DNA from: Actinomyces oris
Lineage (GTDB): Bacteria; Actinomycetota; Actinomycetes; Actinomycetales; Actinomycetaceae
Direction of reading: 5' to 3'
NCBI RefSeq assembly: GCF_001937665.1
Contig: NZ_MSKL01000009.1
Location: forward strand, 100,169-140,288
DNA: 40,120 nucleotides
In this document: one piece after another, positions 32,557 to 40,120 of the stretch
How the letters are laid out: each line of letters starts with the position of its first letter
Numbering within the stretch: position 1 is the first letter of the stretch
Notes under the pieces: model-generated
What the model saw: only the letters and a program-made list of their open reading frames with translations
Databases searched by the model: none
What the model was told of the DNA's origin: nothing
Position numbers and translations under genes: made by a program

Positions 32557-33650
32557 CCTGGACCGGTGTGCGCACCATCATGGTGCTCGAGCTGCGTCAA
32601 CGGGTGAGGGCCACGCGCTGGCGCATCATGCTGGGGATCTGGCTGGCGGTCCTCGTCCTGCTGTGCGGAGGGCTGGTGATCACCGTCGAGGTGCTGATGC
32701 CCAACAGCTCCAGCACGGAGTACCTCTTGTCCCTCTATGACCTGGTCGTCTGCTTCGTGCTGGGGATCGGGCTCATCGTCGCTCCCACGCTGTCGGCGAC
32801 GTCCATCAACGGCGACCGGGCCGATGCGACCCTGGCGCTGCTGCAGGCCACGGCGCTGCGCAGCCAGGAGATCGTCGTCGGCAAGCTGCTGGCGGCCTGG
32901 GTGGCGGCGATCGCCTTCCTGGGCGTGGCCACACCCTTCCTCATCCTCCTGACGGTCGCGGGCGGCTCGCACTGGCTGGGGCTCCTCGCCCACCTGGTCA
33001 TCCTCGTCTTCACGCTGGGGGCGGTGTGCGCCATCGGCCTGGGCTTCTCGGGACTGACGGCGCGCCCCTCGGCCTCGGCGGTCCTGACCTACCTCGTGGT
33101 GGCCGCCCTGACTGTGGGGACTCCCCTGGCCACGGCCATCTCCGCCTCCCTGGTGACCGGCCCCCAGACGGTGGTGACCTACAGGGTGGACTACGACGAC
33201 TCATCCGATGAGAAGGTCGTGTGCGAGCCCGAGCCTGAGATCAGGACCCACGACGTCACGCGCACCGACTGGATCTGGTGGATGCTGGCCCCCAACCCCT
33301 TCGTGGCCCTGGGGGATGCGACCGCCCACGCGCCGCAGCAACCGGCCTCGGCCTCCTTCGGAGACCCGGCCTCCCTTCTGTCCCTGACCGGGCAGGGCGT
33401 CGACTTCATGCGCAACCCGCAGCCCGAGCGGGTCGTCCGCAACTACTGCGAGGACCGGAAGGACTCCTTCGACCATCCCTCCAGCAGCCGCAGCAGCCGT
33501 GACGACGGGGGCCCTTTGGCCAGGCACCTGGCCTTCTGGCCCGCGAGCATCGTGGTGCTCATGGCCCTGGGGGCCGGCGGCGTGGTGACGGCCAGCAGGC
33601 GTCTGCGTGTGCCGGCCGGCAGGCTGCCGCGCGGCGTGCGCCTGGCCTGA
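32553..33650 (+). CDS. ABC-2-type permease
   Basis: The 365-residue membrane partner of the preceding ATPase. Six membrane segments: IMLGIWLAVLVLLCGGLVI near residue 25, LYDLVVCFVLGIGLIVAP, WVAAIAFLGVATPFLILLTV, LAHLVILVFTLGAVCAIGLGF, VLTYLVVAALTVGTPLATAI and a last one near WPASIVVLMALGAGGVV. A long Ser/Asp-rich loop of about 120 residues (including DYDDSSDEKVVCEPEPE and SSSRSSRDDGGP) precedes the final helix and may lie outside the membrane. An N-terminal RQRVRATRW motif is common in ABC-2 permeases. The start ATG has an SD (AAGGAG). Confidence 0.85.
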   Translation: MTWTGVRTIMVLELRQRVRATRWRIMLGIWLAVLVLLCGGLVITVEVLMPNSSSTEYLLSLYDLVVCFVLGIGLIVAPTLSATSINGDRADATLALLQATALRSQEIVVGKLLAAWVAAIAFLGVATPFLILLTVAGGSHWLGLLAHLVILVFTLGAVCAIGLGFSGLTARPSASAVLTYLVVAALTVGTPLATAISASLVTGPQTVVTYRVDYDDSSDEKVVCEPEPEIRTHDVTRTDWIWWMLAPNPFVALGDATAHAPQQPASASFGDPASLLSLTGQGVDFMRNPQPERVVRNYCEDRKDSFDHPSSSRSSRDDGGPLARHLAFWPASIVVLMALGAGGVVTASRRLRVPAGRLPRGVRLA

Positions 33651-33667
33651 CCCTCCATTCCTCCCAT

Positions 33668-33734
33668 CGAGCCGGGCGTTTCTCGCGTAGCCCCACCGTT
33701 TCTCCGTCGAGATGGGCGAGGAGCGCCCGGCTCG
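33668..33734. terminator. Bidirectional terminator-like hairpin repeat (copy 2)
   Basis: Arms CGAGCCGGGCGTTTCTCGCG (33668-33687) and GGCGAGGAGCGCCCGGCTCG (33715-33734) pair with few exceptions. The site lies between the convergent permease and recR genes. It shares GAGCCGGGC, TTCTCGCG and the loop start AGCCC.AC with the hairpin at 28560-28624, so it is another copy of the same family. Confidence 0.72.
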
Positions 33735-33750
33735 GCCGAAGGCGGGACGG

Positions 33751-34359
33751 TCAGTCCTCGACGCGGCGTCGGCCCTCGAAGGCCCGTCCGAGGGTGACCT
33801 CGTCGGCGTACTCCAGGTCGGCGCCCACGGGCAGGCCGGAGGCGAGCCGGGAGACGGGCACGGCCATGGTGCGCAGCATACGGGTGAGGTAGGCGGCGGT
33901 CGCCTCGCCGACGACGTCGGGGTCGGTGGCCAGGATGACCTCCTCGACCTCGCCGTCTCCCAGGCGGCTGAAGAGCTCGCGCACGCGCAGGTCGTCGGGG
34001 CCGACACCGTTGATGGGGTCGATGGCGCCGCCGAGCACGTGGTAGAGCCCCCGGTACTCGCGGGTGCGTTCGATGGCGACGACGTCCTTGGGCTCCTCGA
34101 CGACACAGATGACGCGCTGGTCGCGGCGGGGGTCACGGCAGATGGCGCACTGGGGGGCCTCGGCGATGTTGCCGCAGGTCTCGCAGAAGCGGACCTTGGC
34201 CTTGACGGCGCGCAGGGCCTCGATGAGGCGCTCGACGGCGGCCGAGTCGGCGGCCAGGACGTGGAAGGCCATGCGCTGGGCGGACTTGGGGCCGATGCCG
34301 GGAAGCTCGCCGAACTCGTCAATGAGGTCCTGGACGGCGCCTTCGTAGACGGCGGGCAT
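33751..34359 (-). CDS. recR: Recombination mediator RecR
   Basis: RecR acts with RecF/RecO in loading RecA at gapped DNA. The 202-residue protein has an N-terminal helix-hairpin-helix ([24 protein letters not shown]), the Cys4 zinc finger ([16 protein letters not shown]) and a Toprim domain ([46 protein letters not shown]). Length is standard. Its ATG is 1 nt after the dnaX stop, the widespread dnaX-recR operon; the intervening YbaB gene usual elsewhere is missing here. Confidence 0.96.
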   Translation of the reverse strand: MPAVYEGAVQDLIDEFGELPGIGPKSAQRMAFHVLAADSAAVERLIEALRAVKAKVRFCETCGNIAEAPQCAICRDPRRDQRVICVVEEPKDVVAIERTREYRGLYHVLGGAIDPINGVGPDDLRVRELFSRLGDGEVEEVILATDPDVVGEATAAYLTRMLRTMAVPVSRLASGLPVGADLEYADEVTLGRAFEGRRRVED

Positions 34360-34360
34360 G

Positions 34361-37300
34361 TCAGCGTCCTTCCTGGGTCACGGTGACCTCTTCGATGACC
34401 TGGGCGCCGAGGATCCGTTTGACGACCTCGAGCCCGACGACGCCGGCGTCCTCGGCGTCGGGATCGTCCTCGCTGGGGGTGTCGTCGGCCAGGGAGTCGG
34501 TGTCGGCGTCCTGGGCGGCGGCGCGGGCGGCGGCCATGGCGGCGGCCAGGCGCGAGCCGGCGATGCCCGACGGCGCCCAGGTGGACTCGTCCTCGGGTGG
34601 GGCGCTCGAGGCGCTGGGCTCCTCAGGTGCCGGGCCCGGGCTGAAGGGGCTCGACGGCGTCCCCTCCCAGGTGACGGGGGCCAGGCCGGGCGATCCGGCG
34701 GCGGGCTCAGGGGTACCGGGCACCCCGGGGATGCTGCCGCCCCCGGGTGCCTGCGGGGACGGGGAGGCGGGAGTCTGCTGGAGGGACTGGGGGGCGGCCG
34801 GAGCCGACGCGGCCCCGCCGGGAATCTCCGGCAGGGCGCGCAGACGGTGGACGGTGGCCAGGGGCGCCTCGTCGGGCGCCTGCGCGGCGGGTGCGGAGCG
34901 GGACTGTACGGGTGAGGCTGAGGCCGCAGGGGCCGATGTCGGGGCCGGAGCGGAGTGCGGGCCGGCGGGCGCGGGTGTCGCGGGCACTCCCAAGGAGGAG
35001 GCGCCCGGCGGTGGGGAGGAGGGCGCGGAGGCCGGTGCTGACTGGGTGGGCACGGTTCCGCCGCCGGGGACGGCGACCGGCCCCCAGCCGTCGTCCGGGT
35101 CGGTGCCGCCGGCGGCGGGAGCGGGCGCTGAGGCCGGCGCCGGGGCCGAGCCTCCGCCGGGGATGGCGACGGGCCCCCAACCGTCGTCGGGATCGGTGGG
35201 GTTCGCGGGAGCCGTCGACGCCATCGGGGTCGCGTGGGCGGCGGGCGCCGGGCGCGCGTCAGCGGGGACGGCCGGGGATGCTGGGGAGACTGCCTGGAAC
35301 TCGGTGGGGGCGGCGCCGGCCTGAGCCGGCTGCGGCGCCGGTGAGGTCGCGGATTCCTGCGCGGCGGGGGCCGGGGCGGCGCGGCGTCCAGCGGAATCGG
35401 TGCGCTGAGCGGGGACAGTGGGCTCATCGGCACCGACGTACCCGGAGTCCTCGGCGTAGGGATCGGCGCCCCAGTCGTCCTCGGGCGGGGGCTCGAAGAT
35501 CGGGGAGCCGTCCTCCCAGGTGGTGGAGGCGGGCCGGTGGGCCTCGGGTCGGCCGGTCGGCTCGACGTCGGTCGGCCGCGAGGGTGCTGCAGCGGGCGAC
35601 TGTACCGCTGGGCCCTGGGCGGGCCGACCGGTGTCGGCAGCACTGGTGCGGTCTTGGGTTGTCAGCGCCCGGGGCGCGGGAGCGGATGAGGCGACCGGGG
35701 CCGCCGCATCCTCGACCGAGCCCTGGCCACCGGCGTGCGTCCCGGCGCCGTTGACGTCCTCCGCCTCGCCGCCGGCAGCCGAACCGGCCGAATCGAAGAC
35801 TCTCGCTTGCGGGACGGCTCCGCTCGGGCCGGCGTCGGGGGCGCCGCCGTAGGAGCCCTGCGGCCCGCCGTGGCCGGTGGCGTGGCCGACGTCGTAACCG
35901 GGAGCGCTCGCATCTCCTGCCCCAGTGGGCGCACCGCCAGGTCCTCCGGGACCGTGCGGGCCGCCGGAGCCACCTGGTCCCCCCGGCCCGTCGTCGCCGG
36001 CGACGATGGCGTGCACCTCGAGGCGCAGGCCGAGGGCCTGGTGGAGGGCCGCGGAGAAGATGGGGCCGTGTCCGCCGTTCTCGAAGGCTCCCACGAGGCC
36101 GGGAGCGGCGAACAACAGGGTGAAGACGCCCCCGGAGACGGTGCCCGGTCGGGAGTTGGGGCCGACCAGCGCCCAGGTGGCGCGCCGCGAGCGCTTGGCC
36201 GCCTCGAGGACCTCCTCCCAGCGGGTGCGGATCATCTCCGCGTCAGCCGCCTCGCCCCCGCCCGGGCCGCCGGCGGTGCCGGCGCCTCCCTGGGCAGCGG
36301 GTGCCGAGGGCGCGGCGGGGGCCGTCCCCCAACCGGCGTCGGACTGGGGTGCCTGAGGGGCTGCGGGCGCGCTCGGGGCGGCCGGGGCGCCGGCCGACTC
36401 GACTCCGTGTGAGGACTGTTCGGCCACTTGCGAGGCCGGCGCGGCCGAGGGTGCGGAGAGGCCCGGCGAGGCGGAGGCTGACGACGCCGCCCAGGTGGAG
36501 GGCCCCTGGGTTGAGGCGCCGTCATGCGGGCCGTCCCAGCTGACGGCGGGGCCGGCCTGAGAGGCCGGTGCGGCTGACGTCGGGTCCGTGGCGGGTACCG
36601 GGGGCCCGGCAGGGGCCGCCCCCCAAACGGCGTCGGACTGAGGTGTCTGCGGGTCCACGACGGGTGCCGAGCTCCCGGCTCTCCCCGGTCCCCCGGCGTT
36701 CTCAGGCGGCTGGCCCCCGCGTCGGCCGGCGGCGTCCGCGGAGGCCCGGCGGGCGATCTGGGCGGCCATCTCGCGTCCGGAGCCGACGGGCACGGCGCCG
36801 GCGGCGTTGCCGACCGCGCCGGCACCTGCGCCACCGGGGGCGGGCGGGGCCGTCGGCCCGGCGCTCCCGGCCGGTCCGGTCGGACCACCTGCGGCTACAG
36901 CACCGCCGGCTCTGGCAGCGCCGCCGGCGGGGATGAGCAGGCGGGCCACGAGCAGCTCGAGCTGGAGTCGGGGGGAGGTGGCGCCGACCATGGCGGTCAG
37001 CGCCTGGGCGGTGGTGTCGGCGGCGCGGGAGAGGGCGGCGGCCCCCATGGTGCGGGCCTGAAGGTCCATGCGCTCGAGCTCATCGACCGGCATGGAGCCG
37101 AGCGCCGCACCGGCCTCGGAGCCGGCCAGGGCGATGACGAGGAGGTCGCGCAGGCGGGCCAGCAGGTCCTCGACGAAGCGGCGGGGGTCGTGCCCGGAGG
37201 AGACGACCCGGTCGACCACCCGGAAGACGCCGGCGCCGTCGGATGCCGCGATGGCGTCGACGCACTGGTCGAGCATGGTGGTGTCGGTGTAGCCCAGCAG

Positions 37301-38023
37301 GGCGACGGCCCGCTGGTAGTCGACGCCGCCGTCGTGCGCTCCGCCGATGAGCTGGTCCATGACCGAGAGGGTGTCGCGCACGGAGCCGCCGCCGGCGCGC
37401 ACCACGAGGGGGAAGACGCCGGGGCCGATCTCGACGCCCTCGGCTCGGCACAGGTGGCCGAGGTAGCCCTCGAGGGTGTCGGGCGGGACGAGGCGGAAGG
37501 GGTAGTGGTGGGTGCGCGAGCGGATGGTGCCGATGACCTTCTCCGGCTCGGTGGTGGCGAAGATGAACTTCACATGCGCGGGCGGCTCCTCGACGAGCTT
37601 GAGCAGTGCGTTGAAGCCCTGCGCGGTGACCATGTGGGCCTCGTCGAGGATGAAGATCTTGTAGCGGTCGCGGGCCGGGGCGAAGGCGGCGCGCTCGCGC
37701 AGGTCGCGGGCGTCGTCGACGCCGTTGTGACTGGCGGCGTCGATCTCGACGACGTCGAGGCTTCCGGGTCCGCCGGTGGCCAGGTCCCGGCAGGAGGGGC
37801 AGGTGCCGCAGGGGGTGTCGGTGGGGGCCTGGGCGCAGTTGAGGCAGCGGGCCAGGATGCGCGCCGACGTCGTCTTACCGCAGCCGCGCGGGCCGGAGAA
37901 GAGGTAGGCGTGGGTGACGCGGTCGGCCCTCAGCGCCGCCATGAGCGGAGCGGTGACGTGGTCCTGCCCGATGACCTCCTGGAAGGTGTCGGGGCGGTAG
38001 CGGCGGTACAGAGCGGTGGTCAC
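34361..38023 (-). CDS. dnaX: DNA polymerase III subunits gamma/tau
   Basis: The clamp-loader ATPase. The N-terminal 370 residues are canonical: [21 protein letters not shown], Walker [14 protein letters not shown], the zinc cluster [19 protein letters not shown], Walker [10 protein letters not shown] and the sensor-1 region [19 protein letters not shown]. From about residue 380 onward the protein is Ala/Pro/Gly/Ser-rich, reaching 1220 residues, roughly twice the usual size. A more ordered tau-like block appears at [26 protein letters not shown]. Short repeats ([16 protein letters not shown] and [28 protein letters not shown] and [12 protein letters not shown]) lie in the linker. The end ([26 protein letters not shown]) is a conserved small domain. 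The start is GTG with a weak SD. No slippery frameshift sequence for gamma was seen. Confidence 0.95.
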   Translation of the reverse strand: MTTALYRRYRPDTFQEVIGQDHVTAPLMAALRADRVTHAYLFSGPRGCGKTTSARILARCLNCAQAPTDTPCGTCPSCRDLATGGPGSLDVVEIDAASHNGVDDARDLRERAAFAPARDRYKIFILDEAHMVTAQGFNALLKLVEEPPAHVKFIFATTEPEKVIGTIRSRTHHYPFRLVPPDTLEGYLGHLCRAEGVEIGPGVFPLVVRAGGGSVRDTLSVMDQLIGGAHDGGVDYQRAVALLGYTDTTMLDQCVDAIAASDGAGVFRVVDRVVSSGHDPRRFVEDLLARLRDLLVIALAGSEAGAALGSMPVDELERMDLQARTMGAAALSRAADTTAQALTAMVGATSPRLQLELLVARLLIPAGGAARAGGAVAAGGPTGPAGSAGPTAPPAPGGAGAGAVGNAAGAVPVGSGREMAAQIARRASADAAGRRGGQPPENAGGPGRAGSSAPVVDPQTPQSDAVWGAAPAGPPVPATDPTSAAPASQAGPAVSWDGPHDGASTQGPSTWAASSASASPGLSAPSAAPASQVAEQSSHGVESAGAPAAPSAPAAPQAPQSDAGWGTAPAAPSAPAAQGGAGTAGGPGGGEAADAEMIRTRWEEVLEAAKRSRRATWALVGPNSRPGTVSGGVFTLLFAAPGLVGAFENGGHGPIFSAALHQALGLRLEVHAIVAGDDGPGGPGGSGGPHGPGGPGGAPTGAGDASAPGYDVGHATGHGGPQGSYGGAPDAGPSGAVPQARVFDSAGSAAGGEAEDVNGAGTHAGGQGSVEDAAAPVASSAPAPRALTTQDRTSAADTGRPAQGPAVQSPAAAPSRPTDVEPTGRPEAHRPASTTWEDGSPIFEPPPEDDWGADPYAEDSGYVGADEPTVPAQRTDSAGRRAAPAPAAQESATSPAPQPAQAGAAPTEFQAVSPASPAVPADARPAPAAHATPMASTAPANPTDPDDGWGPVAIPGGGSAPAPASAPAPAAGGTDPDDGWGPVAVPGGGTVPTQSAPASAPSSPPPGASSLGVPATPAPAGPHSAPAPTSAPAASASPVQSRSAPAAQAPDEAPLATVHRLRALPEIPGGAASAPAAPQSLQQTPASPSPQAPGGGSIPGVPGTPEPAAGSPGLAPVTWEGTPSSPFSPGPAPEEPSASSAPPEDESTWAPSGIAGSRLAAAMAAARAAAQDADTDSLADDTPSEDDPDAEDAGVVGLEVVKRILGAQVIEEVTVTQEGR

Positions 38024-38133
38024 GGCCCGAGCCTAATCGGCCGGGCCGACCCCGTGCGAGGGACCGGGTGAGTCGGGTTCCATCTGGCACGATGGGGAGC
38101 CGGCGCGCCGCCGACTGGAGAAAGGGAGGAACC

Positions 38134-38640
38134 ATGCCTGTCACCGAGGCGCTTGTCACCCGCAACGCCGTCTACTCGGCCGAGGTCCTCTCCAGGGGCG
38201 GTCTGGCGGCCAAGGGTGCGCAGAAGGTCGCCGTCGTCGCGTGCATGGACTCGCGCGTGGACGTCTTCGCGGCCCTGGGGCTCGTCCCGGGCGAGGCTCA
38301 CGTGATCCGTAACGCCGGAGGCCTCGTCACCGAGGACACGATCCGTTCTCTGACGATCAGCCAGCGCCTCCTGGGCACCGAGGAGATCCTCCTCATCCAC
38401 CACACCGACTGCGGCATGCTCTCCTTCACCGACGAGGAGCTCTGCCGCACCCTGGAGGAGGAGACGGGCGCGCGGCCGACCTGGGCGCCGGGCTCCTTCA
38501 CCGACCTGGCCGACAGCGTGCGCCAGTCAGTCACCCGCATCAAGGCCTCGCCGTTCGTCCCCCGCGCCGACGCCGTGCGCGGCTTCATCCTGGACCTGGC
38601 CACCGGCCGCCTGGAGGAGGTTGACGCCGCCGAGGCCTGA
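38134..38640 (+). CDS. Beta-class carbonic anhydrase
   Basis: It interconverts CO2 and bicarbonate with a zinc ion in the cytosol. The 168-residue protein has VVACMDSRVDVF (zinc Cys and catalytic Asp-Arg pair), HVIRNAGGLVTEDTIRSL and LIHHTDCGMLSF (zinc His and Cys). That gives all three protein ligands. The short length and layout resemble the mycobacterial Rv1284-like subclass. The ATG has SD AGGGAGGAACC. It diverges from dnaX and ends before the antisense SRP RNA gene. Bicarbonate supply for biosynthesis is the likely role. Confidence 0.93.
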   Translation: MPVTEALVTRNAVYSAEVLSRGGLAAKGAQKVAVVACMDSRVDVFAALGLVPGEAHVIRNAGGLVTEDTIRSLTISQRLLGTEEILLIHHTDCGMLSFTDEELCRTLEEETGARPTWAPGSFTDLADSVRQSVTRIKASPFVPRADAVRGFILDLATGRLEEVDAAEA

Positions 38641-38689
38641 TCCTCGAGGGCCTCGACGGCACTGCACGAGGTTGGGGACCCGCCCGGGC

Positions 38690-38786
38690 ACGTGAGGACC
38701 CCTCGCGCACCCGCCAGAGCCTGCTTACCCTTGCTACCTTCCGGTCCTGGGGGATTCGCTGGATGACGCCGCACGAGGGGCCGAGC
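38690..38786 (-). ncRNA. ffs: Signal recognition particle RNA (4.5S, small bacterial type)
   Basis: On the minus strand the conserved SRP tip CAGGACCGGAAGGTAGCAAG is flanked by GCGAATCCCC and GGGTAAGC, which can pair as helix 8. Outer arms GGCCCCTCGTGC (5', from 38782) and GCGCGAGGGGTCC (3', to 38696) close the stem. The tip binds the Ffh M domain. Ends are estimated from pairing and are good to a few nucleotides. A longer closing stem CGAGGTTGG / CCAACCTCG (38829-38837 with 38667-38675) exists and may be part of the precursor. Confidence 0.85.
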
Positions 38787-38932
38787 GAGAGACTACCTGA
38801 TCCGGCCCCCGGTTGCGAACCGCCCCCACCAACCTCGCGTGACAGATCCCACCGCCCCGGGCTGGCCCCGGGGATGGGCGTTCCGATATATTCCTTTCTC
38901 GTTGCACGTGGTTGTAGCCGCGTGGAGCACCT

Positions 38933-39020
38933 GGAGGATTCGCCTAGTGGCCTATGGCGCACGCTTGGAAAGCGTGTTGGGTGCAAGCCCTCGGGGGTTC
39001 GAATCCCCCATCCTCCGCCA
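38933..39020 (+). tRNA. tRNA-Ser (anticodon GGA)
   Basis: Acceptor arms GGAGGAT and ATCCTCC pair perfectly, with discriminator G and encoded CCA (39018-39020). The anticodon stem CACGC/GCGTG encloses the loop TTGGAAA, anticodon GGA at 38967-38969, reading UCC and UCU. A long variable arm (about 16 nt, TTGGGTGCAAGCCCTC) marks a class II serine tRNA. The T arm is GGGGGTTCGAATCCCCC. Confidence 0.96.
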
Positions 39021-39022
39021 CC

Positions 39023-39055
39023 ACCCCGGAATCTCCGCGATTCCGGGGTCTTTCT
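39023..39055 (+). terminator. Terminator after tRNA-Ser
   Basis: An 11-bp perfect stem ACCCCGGAATC / GATTCCGGGGT with a 5-nt loop, followed by CTTTCT. It begins 2 nt after the CCA end. Confidence 0.85.
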
Positions 39056-39143
39056 ATACCACCCTCACTGCCCGCCGCCCCACAGGAACCGGCAGGGATC
39101 TCTCCCCATCGACGCGGCCACCGCCTCCTGCCACCATGACCTC

Positions 39144-39755
39144 ATGCGCACGAAGACCTCATCCCTCATCGCCCTGCCGACCGCGCTCCTTCTCGCTCTG
39201 AGCCTCAGCGCCTGCGACGAGGATGCGGTCAGCACTCCCTCCACTCGTCCCTCCTCCTCGGCCAAGGCCGACTCCACGGACTCCCCCAAGGACAAGGACG
39301 CCCGGGACTCCGACGACGACTCCTCGGCCACCCCCGAGGCCGACGCCTCAGCCGACTCCAGCGCCGGAGCGGATGGCGATGCCAAGACCGTGGGCATCCG
39401 CGACCTCAAGGCCGGCGACTGCATCTCCGAAATGGTCACCGGGACCAAACACGGCGAGACGGGCTCCACGGGCGCGAAGCTCGTCGACTGCTCCGCTCCC
39501 CATAAGTACGAGGTGACCGGAACGGGGCAGTCCTCAGCCTCCAGCTACGCCGAGGCGAACACCCCGGAGGAGATCACCACCGTCTGCACTCCGGTACTGG
39601 AGAGCTACGTGGGCTCCCCCTCCAAGGCCAAGAAGTACCAAGTAGCGGCCCTCGCCCCTGTGCAATCCTCCTGGGACCAGGGGGACCACTCCTTCGTCTG
39701 CTTCGCCCAGAACCCGGATGAAACACCATTGAACAATTCCATCAAGAACTCCTAG
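39144..39755 (+). CDS. Lipoprotein with septum-formation-type domain
   Basis: A 203-residue lipoprotein. MRTKTSSLIALPTALLLALSLSAC gives the signal and lipobox LSAC with the Cys at about residue 24. A Ser/Asp/Ala-rich linker of about 65 residues follows. The folded domain starts at VGIRDLKAGDCISEM and has LVDCSAPHKYEVTGTG, the pattern (G-D-C ... V-x-C-S-x-P-H-x-x-E-V) of the Septum_form/LppU-like family. Two later cysteines (VCTPVLESY and VCFAQN) could pair with the first two. The precise role is unknown. The ATG has no clear SD, and an open frame extends far upstream through the tRNA. A second lipoprotein starts 248 nt downstream. Confidence 0.8.
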   Translation: MRTKTSSLIALPTALLLALSLSACDEDAVSTPSTRPSSSAKADSTDSPKDKDARDSDDDSSATPEADASADSSAGADGDAKTVGIRDLKAGDCISEMVTGTKHGETGSTGAKLVDCSAPHKYEVTGTGQSSASSYAEANTPEEITTVCTPVLESYVGSPSKAKKYQVAALAPVQSSWDQGDHSFVCFAQNPDETPLNNSIKNS

Positions 39756-39861
39756 TCTGTCCTCATCGAGCTGGACGACCGCGCACGGGCGGACCACTGG
39801 TTGAGGAAGACCACTTCTTCCTCCCAACGCCTCGCGAATGCTGTCCAGCCTCCCACTCCGG

Positions 39862-39905
39862 CCGGGTGGCGACTCTCCGTTTCTCCGTCTCATGTCGCCA
39901 CCCGG
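39862..39905 (+). terminator. Hairpin after the lipoprotein gene
   Basis: Perfect 11-bp arms CCGGGTGGCGA (39862-39872) and TCGCCACCCGG (39895-39905) enclose a 22-nt loop. A T-rich stretch (ATTTTTTC) follows only about 13 nt later, so termination is likely but not certain. Nothing else is recognised in 39756-40003 apart from a minor hairpin near 39807. Confidence 0.45.
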
Positions 39906-40003
39906 TCCTTATCCCAGATTTTTTCAGCGGACTTTTCGAGCGTGGCCAGGTTCCTGCAGAAAACCGGCACAATCCCACCATTCCGACTGTTACGGTTCGA
40001 CGC

Positions 40004-40120
40004 ATGAGCACCCGGACCACGCTCCTCGCCCTCCCCATCGCAGCCGTTGTCGCCATGGGGCTGACCTCCTGCAGCCTGTTCTCCTCGGACACCACCACCG
40101 CCACCAAGGATCTCGAGGTC
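40004..40120 (+). CDS. Lipoprotein, partial, cut by the window end
   Basis: An open frame of 39 codons runs off the right end. MSTRTTLLALPIAAVVAMGLTSC is a clear lipoprotein signal with lipobox LTSC, followed by a Ser/Thr-rich linker (SLFSSDTTTATKDLEV). Its style resembles the lipoprotein just upstream, so it is probably a second secreted lipoprotein of the same group. No folded domain is visible in the window. Confidence 0.75.
   Translation, partial: MSTRTTLLALPIAAVVAMGLTSCSLFSSDTTTATKDLEV

Noticed and set aside
34747-35754. 335-codon plus-strand open frame opposite dnaX
   Set aside because: Arg-rich shadow of the Ala/Pro linker of DnaX; no start signal or domain.

Overview
The window is high-GC DNA with SD-led and apparently leaderless genes. 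Actinobacterial signatures include a tRNA-Ser with encoded CCA, an actinobacterial-type 4.5S RNA, a HemQ/ChdC-based heme pathway and an aspartokinase with an internal beta-subunit start. The genus Actinomyces (oral-type) is my best guess from protein style: Ala/Gly/Pro/Ser-rich linkers inside housekeeping enzymes. The species cannot be fixed from sequence alone, and no database search was possible.

Layout. (1) 1-4.1 kb, minus strand: a secreted protein, a lipoprotein, a Dps ferritin, a second related lipoprotein and a second Dps. This looks like a tandem duplication of a dps + lipoprotein unit, with terminators duplicated too. An IdeR/DtxR-like iron box lies upstream of the first dps. (2) 4.2-16.3 kb: a full coproporphyrin-dependent heme locus. 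chdC, cpfC and hemA run leftward; hemE, cgoX, hemC, a hemD-hemB fusion and hemL run rightward from a divergent promoter region. Every step from glutamyl-tRNA to heme b is present. (3) 16.3-22.1 kb: an orphan zinc macrodomain hydrolase, thioredoxin, and an RpiR regulator next to a malic/malolactic enzyme and a ThrE-like exporter. (4) 22.1-27.8 kb: an accessory array in which a novel-looking ~130-nt intergenic repeat alternates with genes: membrane protein A, a class II Fic protein, a paralogous membrane protein B, an AT-richer membrane protein C, and a voltage-gated-type K+ channel. Seven copies of the repeat occur in the window, all in the same orientation. (5) 28.6-34.4 kb: asd-lysC operon (minus), an ABC exporter pair (plus) and recR (minus). 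Two related bidirectional terminator hairpins close the convergent junctions. (6) 34.4-40.1 kb: a very long dnaX co-transcribed with recR, a beta-carbonic anhydrase, SRP RNA, tRNA-Ser(GGA) and two lipoproteins, the last cut by the window end.

The strongest candidate for something undescribed is the repeat family. It has a modular hairpin, a bracketing GGGGACATT/AATGTCCCC pair, and a flank module found only in front of the three membrane-protein genes. Other notable points are the in-frame hemD-hemB fusion with a preserved hemB ribosome site, nested palindromes before hemC, the internal lysC start, and the duplicated dps units. No transposase, integrase, CRISPR array or rRNA was seen.
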